Part shown: one piece after another, positions 1 to 5,032 of the stretch | Layout: each line of letters begins with the position of its first letter | Position numbering within the stretch: position 1 is the first letter of the stretch | NCBI GenBank assembly: GCA_050292235.1 | Contig: JBNKLG010000121.1 | Location: 1 to 5,032, forward strand | DNA length: 5,032 bases | Direction: 5' to 3' | Source: JBNKLG01 sp050292235 | GTDB taxonomy: Bacteria > Pseudomonadota > Gammaproteobacteria > Chromatiales > Chromatiaceae | Made by a program: the position numbers and the translations under genes | Notes under the pieces: generated by a model | What the model saw: the letters and a program-made list of their open reading frames with translations, nothing else | Database searches by the model: none | What the model was told of the DNA's origin: nothing

Positions 1-2
1 TA

Positions 3-239
3 AAGCACGACCGCTTTGAAAAAGATACAAAAGCACTTCAAGGAAGCCCAAAGAGCGCATCTGTATTATTTTATATTGACGTTTCAGGAATAGATGATCT
101 CTATAGTAACTTAAAGGATAAAGTAAAGATCGAAAAAGAGCTAGAAACAACATGGTATGGTATGCGTGAATTTTATATTAGAGACTGCAATGGGTATGTT
201 TTGGGGTTCGGTGAAAGTGAACAAAGAAATTGCACATAA
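3..239 (+). CDS. VOC (glyoxalase/bleomycin-resistance fold) protein, C-terminal part
   Basis: The open frame enters from the left edge and gives 78 residues before TAA at 237-239; the N-terminus is outside the window. The segment FYIDVSGIDDLYSNLKD followed by WYGMREFYIRDCNGYVLGFG has the layout of the C-terminal half of a vicinal-oxygen-chelate (VOC) domain: a beta strand, a helix, then the strand pair ending in 'GFGE'. The glutamate of that last motif (residue 71 of the visible part) sits where many VOC enzymes have a metal ligand. The family includes glyoxalase I, fosfomycin and bleomycin resistance proteins and dioxygenases, so the substrate cannot be named. The DNA is about 35% GC by hand count, much lower than the genes to the right, and the stop overlaps an attC-like sequence. 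Both fit an integron-cassette-type gene acquired horizontally. Fold assignment is fairly sure; function is open. Confidence 0.75.
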   Translation, partial: KHDRFEKDTKALQGSPKSASVLFYIDVSGIDDLYSNLKDKVKIEKELETTWYGMREFYIRDCNGYVLGFGESEQRNCT

Positions 240-275
240 CAAAATCGTTCAACGAATCGTTCGTGCGGGACCGTT
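234..275 (+). other. Possible truncated integron attC site (left half)
   Basis: Directly at the stop codon lies ACATAAC (234-240), six of seven matches to the attC core RYYYAAC. A short spacer and GTTCAAC (247-253) follow, then a GC-richer stretch ending CGGGACCG. The start closely resembles the left arm of known sites such as the aadA cassette attC, which begins TAACAATTCGTTCAA. A stop codon overlapping the core is typical of gene cassettes. I could not find the matching right arm (a complementary TTGAAC-like box followed by GTTRRRY) in the next ~150 bases. The site is therefore incomplete, divergent or coincidental. Confidence 0.45.
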
Positions 276-317
276 TGCAAAATAAATCCTTTACGTTTAA
301 ACAGAAATCAGGCTCTC

Positions 318-428
318 TCCTCTTGCCTATGCCATTTGTGCCTACAAAGGTGAAGTATGGCCTGTCCGATACGGATTGAATACGCCGACACTCTGTATCA
401 CGTCACCTTAGGGCGACAGGCAAGAGGA
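318..428. repeat. 11-bp inverted repeat framing the transposase remnant
   Basis: TCCTCTTGCCT at 318-328 is repeated exactly in inverted orientation as AGGCAAGAGGA at 418-428, with 89 bp between. The pair brackets the ribosome binding site, the start codon and all of the recognisable transposase homology. The right copy begins about where that homology ends. I see no target-site duplication outside the arms. It could be the ends of a tiny non-autonomous element, or a fold-back left by a rearrangement. Confidence 0.5.
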
Positions 429-497
429 AGGCGTCGTATTGTGAATTTGCCGCCAAAACTCGAGAAGCCGTTGAGGATGAATCGGCCGGGCCGATAG
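357..497 (+). pseudogene. IS200-like / REP-associated (Y1) transposase, 5' remnant
   Basis: ATG at 357 is preceded by a good ribosome binding site (AAAGGTG, 346-352, 4 bases before the ATG). It starts a frame reading MACPIRIEYADTLYHVT, a close match to the conserved N-terminus of Y1 HUH transposases of the REP-associated (RAYT) type, usually M-A-R-P-L-R-I-E-Y-A-x-x-x-Y-H-V-T. The resemblance stops after about 17-20 codons. The expected S-R-G-N continuation is replaced by an arginine-rich stretch, and the frame ends at TAG (495-497) after 46 residues. The full protein is normally about 150-320 residues, so the HUH motif and catalytic tyrosine are absent and it cannot work. Homology ends near the right arm of an inverted repeat (418-428), suggesting deletion or rearrangement at that point. 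Confidence 0.7.
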
Positions 498-524
498 GGG
501 CTGGAAAGACCTGAGCCCGGGCCG
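483..524 (+). repeat. GC-rich imperfect palindrome (potential hairpin)
   Basis: CGGCC-GGGC at 483-491 can pair with GCCC-(G)-GGCCG at 515-524, with one bulged G at 519 and a ~23-base loop in which AGG and CCT could extend the stem. REP-type palindromes often lie near RAYT transposase genes, and a remnant of one lies just upstream. However, the diagnostic GTRG tetranucleotide is not on the 5' side of the stem. No copy elsewhere in the window supports a repeat family. Confidence 0.35.
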
Positions 525-609
525 GGTGGAGTCTGGACAAGCGAATGCAGGGCTGTTTGCAGCTGTTGAAGTGGCAGAGTCGGGTGGTATTTCATCAGCA
601 AGCTGAGTG

Positions 610-648
610 TTGAAGGTCGGGTTGCATTTCGCGAAAATACCCCCAGAT
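610..648 (+). promoter_or_regulatory. Candidate htpX promoter (sigma-70 and/or heat-shock type)
   Basis: Two overlapping readings are possible. Sigma-70-like: TTGAAG (610-615), 17-bp spacer, GAAAAT (633-638). Sigma-32-like: GTTGCAT (621-627), 13-bp spacer, CCCCAGAT (641-648), the latter matching seven of eight positions of the heat-shock -10 CCCCATNT. htpX was first described as a heat-shock gene in E. coli, so the second reading is biologically sensible, but its -35 is weak (four of seven). Both would place transcription starts some 30-50 bases before the htpX ATG. Confidence 0.35.
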
Positions 649-692
649 GATGGGTTAGGTTTTAACCCCACAATTTTGGAGCCTGATACACA

Positions 693-1601
693 ATGAGAAT
701 CCTGATGTTTTTAGCGACCAACGCCGCCATTATGGTGTTGATCAGCATAGTATTTCATCTGCTTGGCTATAGCGGCGTTTTACAGAGCAATGGCGTAGAT
801 CTAAATTTGAATGCACTGTTGGTCTTGTCGGCCATCATTGGCTTTGGCGGTTCTTTTATTTCCCTGTTTCTGTCCAAATGGATGGCCAAGCGCAGTATGG
901 GTGTCTATGTGATCGAGTCACCTGCTAACGCCGAAGAACACTGGCTGGTTGAGACGGTACGCCGCCAGGCGGACAATGCCGGTATCGGCATGCCGGAGGT
1001 GGGTATTTTTGAGGGTGAGCCCAACGCCTTTGCGACCGGTTGGAATCGGAACAGTGCCCTGGTGGCGGTGAGTACCGGTTTGCTGCACCAGATGAACCGG
1101 GATGAGGTGGAAGCGGTGCTGGGCCATGAAATCAGTCATGTGGCCAATGGGGATATGGTGACCCTGACCCTGATTCAGGGGGTGGTGAACACCTTTGTGG
1201 TCTTCCTCTCCCGAGTGGTTGGCCATGTGGTGGATCGGGTTATTTTCAAGACCGAAGAGGGCCATGGTCCAGCTTATTTCATCACTTCCATTATCGCTCA
1301 GATTCTGTTGTCGGTTCTGGCCAGCATGATTGTGGCCTGGTTCTCCCGTCGGCGGGAGTTTCGTGCCGACGCTGGTGGTTCGGATCTGGCCGGTCGGCAG
1401 AAGATGATCTCAGCCCTGCAGCGTTTGCGGGCGGCCCATGAGCCCCCCCCCATGCCGGGTGAAATGGCAGCCTTTGGTATTTCCGGTGGTCGCGATGCCG
1501 GTTGGAAAAGGTTTTTCATGACCCATCCACCACTGGAAGAGCGCATCGCCGCGCTACAACAGGCTGGCGGAACTGTCGAAAAACAGGGCTGGGGCCGCTA
1601 A
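693..1601 (+). CDS. htpX: Protease HtpX, inner-membrane zinc metalloprotease (M48B)
   Basis: The 302-residue product closely follows E. coli HtpX (293 aa), a heat-shock/Cpx-linked protease that degrades damaged or misfolded membrane proteins alongside FtsH. Two N-terminal membrane segments (about 5-26 and 41-60) are followed by the cytoplasmic catalytic region with INAFATG-like NAFATG (111-116) and LVAVSTGLL (123-131). The zinc site is H145-E-I-S-H149, with E222 in the EFRAD motif as third ligand. Two more hydrophobic stretches (about 160-183 and 194-217) lie between these motifs, as in the family. The C-terminal MTHPPLEERIAAL (276-288) is also conserved. All catalytic residues are present. 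The ATG at 693 has TTGGAG 11 bases upstream and gives the standard MRI-N-terminus. A nine-C run at 1443-1451 encodes the start of PPP (251-253). A small exported-protein gene follows after 21 bp. Confidence 0.97.
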   Translation: MRILMFLATNAAIMVLISIVFHLLGYSGVLQSNGVDLNLNALLVLSAIIGFGGSFISLFLSKWMAKRSMGVYVIESPANAEEHWLVETVRRQADNAGIGMPEVGIFEGEPNAFATGWNRNSALVAVSTGLLHQMNRDEVEAVLGHEISHVANGDMVTLTLIQGVVNTFVVFLSRVVGHVVDRVIFKTEEGHGPAYFITSIIAQILLSVLASMIVAWFSRRREFRADAGGSDLAGRQKMISALQRLRAAHEPPPMPGEMAAFGISGGRDAGWKRFFMTHPPLEERIAALQQAGGTVEKQGWGR

Positions 1602-1609
1602 TCATTACC

Positions 1610-1633
1610 GGCCTGTTTTGGGATGAAAAGGCC
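1610..1633 (+). promoter_or_regulatory. Potential hairpin holding a start codon in its loop
   Basis: GGCC (1610-1613), a TG bulge and TTTT (1616-1619) can pair with AAAA (1626-1629) and GGCC (1630-1633). The six-base loop, GGGATG, contains the presumed ATG (1623-1625) of the downstream gene and the only nearby G-run that could serve as a Shine-Dalgarno sequence. It lies 8 bp after the htpX stop. Such a structure could couple translation of the second gene to htpX, but the stem is short, and half of it is A-T pairs. Confidence 0.3.
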
Positions 1634-2204
1634 AGCCCGGTTGACTAAGTCTCTCCTGGGCTGGTGGCTCTGGATGGCGGCACTGATGCCGCTGTCCCTG
1701 GCCTGGGCAGATGAAGCGGCATCCCCTCCTCTTTGTGAGGCTTATGTCTATTCTGGCCGGGCCGAATTCCTCTTTCCCGTTCTGGATCTGGATAGCTGGC
1801 GCTGGTTTCGTCAGGAAACCCCGGCGGAGTCGCTGGAATATGGCTGGGAGGTCATGGTTCCGGCGATCCGCCCCCGGCACGTCTTTGGGTTTTATCTGGC
1901 TAAGCCACCTGGGGCAAAGCAGGAAAATGGTGACCTGAAAACCCTGCTGGATCAGACCAGTTGGAATGCCGCCAAACTGCATTACGGGGCTGATGAGACT
2001 GTGCAGTTGGAGATTTTGCCGCAACTCAAGCTCTCACTGGATCTGGAAGAGGGGGGCGTTGTTTTGGGGCTGCTTGGGGAGGCGGGTGTCCATGCCCTGT
2101 TCCAGTCGAAGCCCACAGAGGTTCGTTTTAAGTTGGTGCACCCCGATGCGCTCTATTCTGCGGAGTGCGTTGCCCAAGTTCGCTATCGCTTGCCCAACGA
2201 ATAA
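1623..2204 (+). CDS. Small exported (periplasmic) protein of unknown function
   Basis: I do not recognise this 193-residue protein. It opens with a typical Sec signal peptide: a basic start (MKRPARLTK), a hydrophobic core about 10-27 and an A-W-A cleavage site, predicting a mature protein from D30. The absence of a lipobox cysteine suggests a soluble periplasmic protein. The mature part (~164 aa) is acidic and probably beta-rich, with two cysteines (C38 and C182) near its two ends that could form a disulfide. It has no obvious catalytic motif. It starts 21 bp after htpX on the same strand with no terminator visible between, so co-transcription and a shared envelope role are likely. The ATG at 1623 lacks a good ribosome binding site. 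TTG at 1641, with AAAGG nine bases upstream, is an alternative that would shorten the signal peptide's N-region by six residues. Confidence 0.75.
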   Translation: MKRPARLTKSLLGWWLWMAALMPLSLAWADEAASPPLCEAYVYSGRAEFLFPVLDLDSWRWFRQETPAESLEYGWEVMVPAIRPRHVFGFYLAKPPGAKQENGDLKTLLDQTSWNAAKLHYGADETVQLEILPQLKLSLDLEEGGVVLGLLGEAGVHALFQSKPTEVRFKLVHPDALYSAECVAQVRYRLPNE

Positions 2205-2234
2205 GTGTTGGTTCCTGCCTGGACCGAAGTGATT

Positions 2235-4586
2235 TCAATCCGTTCCCAATTTGGCAATCCGACGCCAGCTTTGGGGGAAGGGCTGTTCATTCTCTTGTGG
2301 TAGTAAACAGATGCCCACAGAGAGTTTGGCCAGATTATAGGCAATGAGATCGATGGCACGTTGTTCTGCTTTCATGACCAGGTTGGAAGAGGGGGCCACC
2401 AACATGGGTTTCAGGCGCTCTACGCCCAGAAGGTGCGCTGGCGTGCCATGGAAATGCCGGAAACAGACCCGAACCCCCAGCGGTTTGAAAGCCTGCATGG
2501 TCTTCTCAGCCAGATCGCCGGCGGTGATAGCCTGGGTGGTATCAAATGAGAGAATGAGACCAGTGCCCGTCATGCGATGCGCACGCAGCTCTTCGCGTAG
2601 AATTTCAACCCGTTCAGGGTGTTGCAGCAGGTTGTCGGATAGGGTGATCAAAAGGACTTTTGGCGGTACCTCCTGACGATGTTCCGCTAAACGTTGTATG
2701 GCAAGGTGTAGCAGATGGTTATCGAATTGCCAGCTGAGCTCGTGGTCCTGTAGCTGTTCCAGTAACAGTCTGACCGGTATGGGACGGGCTTGATTGGGGA
2801 GCGACAGATGGGCCTGTTGCCATTCATATGAGGCGGAATGATCAGTGCCTTGTAAGGGCTGATAGCTTAATGTCAACCGCTCACCCAAAAAGGCACGTTC
2901 TCCTTTACGCAGAGAGTTTCGCAGCAGCTGTTCCAGCACCTCCTCTGTGCCACTGCTGGAACCGTCAGGGCGAAGCTGGGTCATGCAGTCAACCTGAGCC
3001 TGGAAGATTAATTGAGCGGCATCCGCGGTCTCTTCATCCAGGTTGGTACTGCCGACTTTGATTTTAATTTCTGGATGCTCCTCTGTCAGGGTATGTAACA
3101 GGGCGATAAAACCGGCTGCGACAGCACTGGCCTGTTCATCACGACGGGTGAGCAAAAGACCGAAGCGGTAGGGCTCCAGTTGCCCCAGGAGATCGCCGTC
3201 TTGTAAATGCTGGAGCAAATGGTTGAGAAGACGGCTCAGCCAGAGTTGTGCTGTCGCTTCATCGCTGGGAGGGATGGCGCTGGTGTCCAGATGGAGCGTA
3301 ACCAATCCCATGTATTCATTAATCCGGCTGGAATTGAGGGCCTTATTGACCAAACGGAGAAAGGTATCCCTTTCGATCAGGCCGGTATTGGGATTCAATC
3401 GAGCGCCACGGGTTTCCAGCAATGGACGCTTGCGCATGGCCAGAACCTTTTGCACTTCGTGGTAGGCCAGGTGGGCCAGATGGAAGGGGCGGGGTGGTTT
3501 TGCCAGGAGACGCTCCCGGTCGATATCCAGGAGGGCGACTTGCTGGTTGATGGTGAGCGGGTTGGCCAGATAAATAATGGGCGTAAGCGTCATATTGGGC
3601 AAAAGTTTGAGTTCCTGGCTCAATTCCCAGCCTTTCAGGTTGGGCATGTCCAGGTCCAGGAAAACCAGATCCGGGTCGATGTGCCTTGCAGAAGCAGCGA
3701 CCAAATCGGGATCGATGAAACTGTATACCCGCATGCCCGCTCCCCGTAATTGTAGACTGAGAGAGTCGGCTTGATTGGGGTTGGCCTCGACGACAATGAC
3801 CGGTACCCCTTGATTGGCGGTTTCAACCTGACTGAGAATCCATTGCGCCAAATGTTGGGCGTTGCTGGGTAGGCATTGATAGCCTTGGGCGCCTGCTTTT
3901 TCGGCCAGGCGATGCTGTTCTAACCTGTTATCACTGCCCAGCAGCAAGAGCATGGCACGTTCGCCCTGTTGCTCATGCAGTAAGGCTTTCAACTGTGAAA
4001 CCAGTGCCTCATTCAGGTTCTCCATCAGTTCGATGTCCAGAATGACCGCATCCGGCCGTACGCTGGCGATGTCTTTGATCAGGTCGTCAGGATTCTTGGA
4101 AATGTTGAGGGCGTAGCCCTGTTGTTCCAGCGCTTGATGAAGACCATCGGGCAGCCGGGTTGGCTGTTGGGTGAGCAGGTAGAGAAATTGTGTGGCACGC
4201 AGGCGGCGCTGGCGGGCAAAGGCAACCTGGTCGTCGCGGTAGGCCTGCTCCAGGTCGCTGATATGCAGTTGGAGATCGGTTTGTTCTGAAGGGCCAAACT
4301 CATTGCGTTCGGCCAACAGCTGGCAGAGATCCGCCAAGCGACGTGTCGGTGTTTTCAGCGCTTTGAGATTATGGTGCGCAACCAGATTGGCCTGTCGAGT
4401 GGTGAGTCGGCCCAGTCGTTGCCGGGCTTCGTGATTTTGACAGGGTGGCGGATCACCGGTCGTATATTGACGAAGCAAGGCCAGATTGGTGGCAAAGTAT
4501 CCAATGAAAATCTGTTTGGGGGGGATAGGTAACTGGTATTCGTCACTGACCATAGGATTTTTCCAGAGGATAGAAGCGATTGGCAT
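2235..4586 (-). CDS. Degenerate REC-REC-GGDEF-EAL signalling protein
   Basis: The 783-residue protein has an N-terminal region of about 140 residues, largely helical and charged, with no family I recognise. A receiver-like domain (~145-255) keeps D184 but has L239 instead of the switch lysine. A second receiver (~261-385) keeps phosphoacceptor D311 (FLDLDMP) and K363-P, but has E267-A for the acidic pair and A341 for the Thr/Ser. A GGDEF-fold region (~395-545) starts NPNTGLIERDTF and has EPYRF (471-475) where GGDEF belongs. A C-terminal EAL-fold region (~560-783) lacks the EAL, metal-binding N, DDFG and EGVE-type residues. It is therefore probably not a cyclase or phosphodiesterase but a receptor or protein-interaction scaffold, possibly gated by phosphorylation of D311. 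The start is uncertain: M1 (4586) has AAGG only 3 bases away, whereas M12 (4553) has GGA nine bases upstream and may be the true start. The gene converges on the exported-protein gene, 30 bp apart, and follows a PhoH-family gene on the same strand. Confidence 0.85.
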   Translation of the reverse strand: MPIASILWKNPMVSDEYQLPIPPKQIFIGYFATNLALLRQYTTGDPPPCQNHEARQRLGRLTTRQANLVAHHNLKALKTPTRRLADLCQLLAERNEFGPSEQTDLQLHISDLEQAYRDDQVAFARQRRLRATQFLYLLTQQPTRLPDGLHQALEQQGYALNISKNPDDLIKDIASVRPDAVILDIELMENLNEALVSQLKALLHEQQGERAMLLLLGSDNRLEQHRLAEKAGAQGYQCLPSNAQHLAQWILSQVETANQGVPVIVVEANPNQADSLSLQLRGAGMRVYSFIDPDLVAASARHIDPDLVFLDLDMPNLKGWELSQELKLLPNMTLTPIIYLANPLTINQQVALLDIDRERLLAKPPRPFHLAHLAYHEVQKVLAMRKRPLLETRGARLNPNTGLIERDTFLRLVNKALNSSRINEYMGLVTLHLDTSAIPPSDEATAQLWLSRLLNHLLQHLQDGDLLGQLEPYRFGLLLTRRDEQASAVAAGFIALLHTLTEEHPEIKIKVGSTNLDEETADAAQLIFQAQVDCMTQLRPDGSSSGTEEVLEQLLRNSLRKGERAFLGERLTLSYQPLQGTDHSASYEWQQAHLSLPNQARPIPVRLLLEQLQDHELSWQFDNHLLHLAIQRLAEHRQEVPPKVLLITLSDNLLQHPERVEILREELRAHRMTGTGLILSFDTTQAITAGDLAEKTMQAFKPLGVRVCFRHFHGTPAHLLGVERLKPMLVAPSSNLVMKAEQRAIDLIAYNLAKLSVGICLLPQENEQPFPQSWRRIAKLGTD

Positions 4587-4599
4587 TTGCCTTAAGGTT

Positions 4600-4616
4600 A
4601 GCAGGCTGTCAGCAGG
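4600..4616. repeat. Tandem AGCAGG repeat with 11-bp period
   Basis: AGCAGG occurs at 4600-4605 and 4611-4616, start to start 11 bp apart, about one helical turn. The copies lie in the leader between the candidate promoter and the start of the minus-strand regulator gene. This spacing could suit a dimeric DNA-binding protein on one face of the helix, but two six-base copies are weak evidence. Confidence 0.25.
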
Positions 4617-4638
4617 TTATTCAGTTCATTGGAGTATT

Positions 4639-4665
4639 TTTATACCGGATGAAGACTGTGGTCAG
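4639..4665 (-). promoter_or_regulatory. Candidate promoter for the REC/GGDEF/EAL gene
   Basis: On the minus strand, TATAAA (4644-4639) lies 15 bp downstream of CTGACC (4665-4660), which shares TGAC with the sigma-70 -35 consensus. The -10 is good, but the spacer is short and the -35 only moderate. It lies about 53 bp before the upstream start codon (4586). A promoter here would let the regulator be expressed independently of the PhoH-family gene. Confidence 0.35.
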
Positions 4666-4688
4666 CCCCCGGCCGGCGGGCCAGGGGG
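4666..4688 (-). terminator. GC-rich hairpin, possible terminator of the PhoH-family gene
   Basis: CCCCC-GGCC (4666-4674) pairs with GGCC (4679-4682) and GGGGG (4684-4688), with a single bulged A at 4683 and a four-base loop GGCG. It is by far the strongest stem in this 149-bp gap and sits about 48 bp after the PhoH-family stop codon. No T-run follows on the minus strand, so it is not a classical intrinsic terminator. It could instead be a pause, a 3'-end-protecting structure or a site next to the -35 of the following promoter. Confidence 0.35.
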
Positions 4689-4735
4689 TGGAGGGGAGAA
4701 ATGGATGAGCACCAAACCAATGGCATTCACCTCTG

Positions 4736-5032
4736 TTAGAGGATCTCGTTGGCATGGTCAGCCAAACGGGATCGCTCACCGCGCATCAGGGTGATGTGGC
4801 CGCTGTGCTCCCAGCTTTTGAACAGATCCACCACATAGGTCAGCCCCGAGGTGGTTTCCGTCAAATAGGGGGTGTCGATTTGGGCCAGGTTGCCCAGACA
4901 GACGATCTTGGTGCCAGGGCCGGCGCGGGTGATGAGGGTTTTCATCTGCTTGGGGGTGAGGTTCTGAGCCTCATCCAGGATGATGTATTTATTGAGAAAG
5001 GTGCGCCCGCGCATGAAGTTAAGTGAATGGAT
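4736..5032 (-). CDS. PhoH-family ATPase, C-terminal part
   Basis: The frame enters from the right edge and ends at TAA (4738-4736), giving 98 codons plus stop. Motifs in order are NFMRGRTFLNKYIILDEAQN, in which ILDEAQN is the Walker B/DEAQ box, then LTPKQMKTLITRAG, a GNLAQIDTPYL segment and the ending HITLMRGERSRLAD. These are characteristic of the PhoH P-loop NTPase domain, most like the larger PIN-PhoH (YlaK/PhoH2-type) proteins, which are ATP-dependent RNA-unwinding and ribonuclease enzymes. Walker A and any N-terminal PIN domain lie outside the window, so the fusion type is an inference. The methionine within this frame (5014) is internal, not a start: conserved residues (SLNF) precede it. 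The gene ends about 50 bp before a GC-rich hairpin and 149 bp before the regulator gene on the same strand. Confidence 0.93.
   Translation of the reverse strand: MHSLNFMRGRTFLNKYIILDEAQNLTPKQMKTLITRAGPGTKIVCLGNLAQIDTPYLTETTSGLTYVVDLFKSWEHSGHITLMRGERSRLADHANEIL

Noticed and set aside
335..348. Small TTTGT / ACAAA stem just before the transposase remnant's ribosome binding site
   Set aside because: A five-base, AT-rich stem with a four-base loop is expected by chance and has no supporting context.
408..671. 87-codon open frame on the minus strand opposite the intergenic region
   Set aside because: It has no recognisable family or clear ribosome binding site and overlaps the transposase remnant and candidate htpX promoter. 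Its composition looks like translated GC-rich non-coding DNA.
2205..2234. Possible shared terminator between the two convergent genes (GGTTCC / GGACC at ~2209-2225)
   Set aside because: The stem is short and bulged with no T-run on either strand. The 30-bp gap is too small to support a confident bidirectional terminator.
3207..3749. 180-codon open frame on the plus strand inside the regulator gene
   Set aside because: It is the antisense shadow of the receiver and GGDEF-like coding region. The minus-strand reading has clear domain similarity and this one has none.
4518..4524. Seven-G run near the start of the regulator gene as a phase-variation switch
   Set aside because: The run is short, the frame is intact, and it encodes an ordinary Ile-Pro-Pro-Lys stretch. 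Nothing else suggests slippage.
4754..5026. 90-codon open frame on the plus strand opposite the PhoH-family gene
   Set aside because: The minus strand gives an unmistakable PhoH C-terminus with the DEAQ box, so this is an antisense shadow.

Overview
The window looks like part of a proteobacterial chromosome, most likely gammaproteobacterial. HtpX reads very like the Escherichia coli protein, and a PhoH-family ATPase and a two-receiver GGDEF/EAL-type regulator sit nearby. I cannot name the genus. Most of the window is moderately GC-rich. The first ~240 bases are not (about 35% GC by hand count) and look acquired.

Layout. Positions 1-239 (+) hold the C-terminal part of a VOC/glyoxalase-fold protein. 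Its stop codon runs straight into a sequence resembling the left half of an integron attC site (234-~275). Positions 276-692 contain no intact gene. They hold a 5' remnant of an IS200-like/REP-associated transposase (ATG at 357, homology for only ~17-20 codons) framed by an exact 11-bp inverted repeat, a GC-rich potential hairpin (483-524), and a plausible promoter for the next gene. Positions 693-1601 (+) encode HtpX, the inner-membrane zinc metalloprotease. Twenty-one bases later, 1623-2204 (+) encodes a small exported protein of unknown function, probably co-transcribed with htpX. Converging on it, with only 30 bp between stops, is a 783-codon gene on the minus strand (4586-2235). It encodes receiver-like, receiver, GGDEF-like and EAL-like domains, and nearly every signature catalytic residue is missing. 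Upstream of it is a 149-bp gap with a GC-rich hairpin and a possible promoter. The right edge (5032-4736, minus) is the C-terminal end of a PhoH-family ATPase.

Functional reading. htpX with the exported protein suggests a membrane or envelope quality-control pair. The large regulator looks like a non-enzymatic signalling scaffold or c-di-GMP-type receptor derivative rather than a cyclase or phosphodiesterase. The left edge looks like a mobile-DNA junction: a cassette-like end, then a decayed transposase, then conserved chromosome. No complete novel system can be demonstrated. The degenerate four-domain regulator and the truncated cassette junction are the two items most worth following up.
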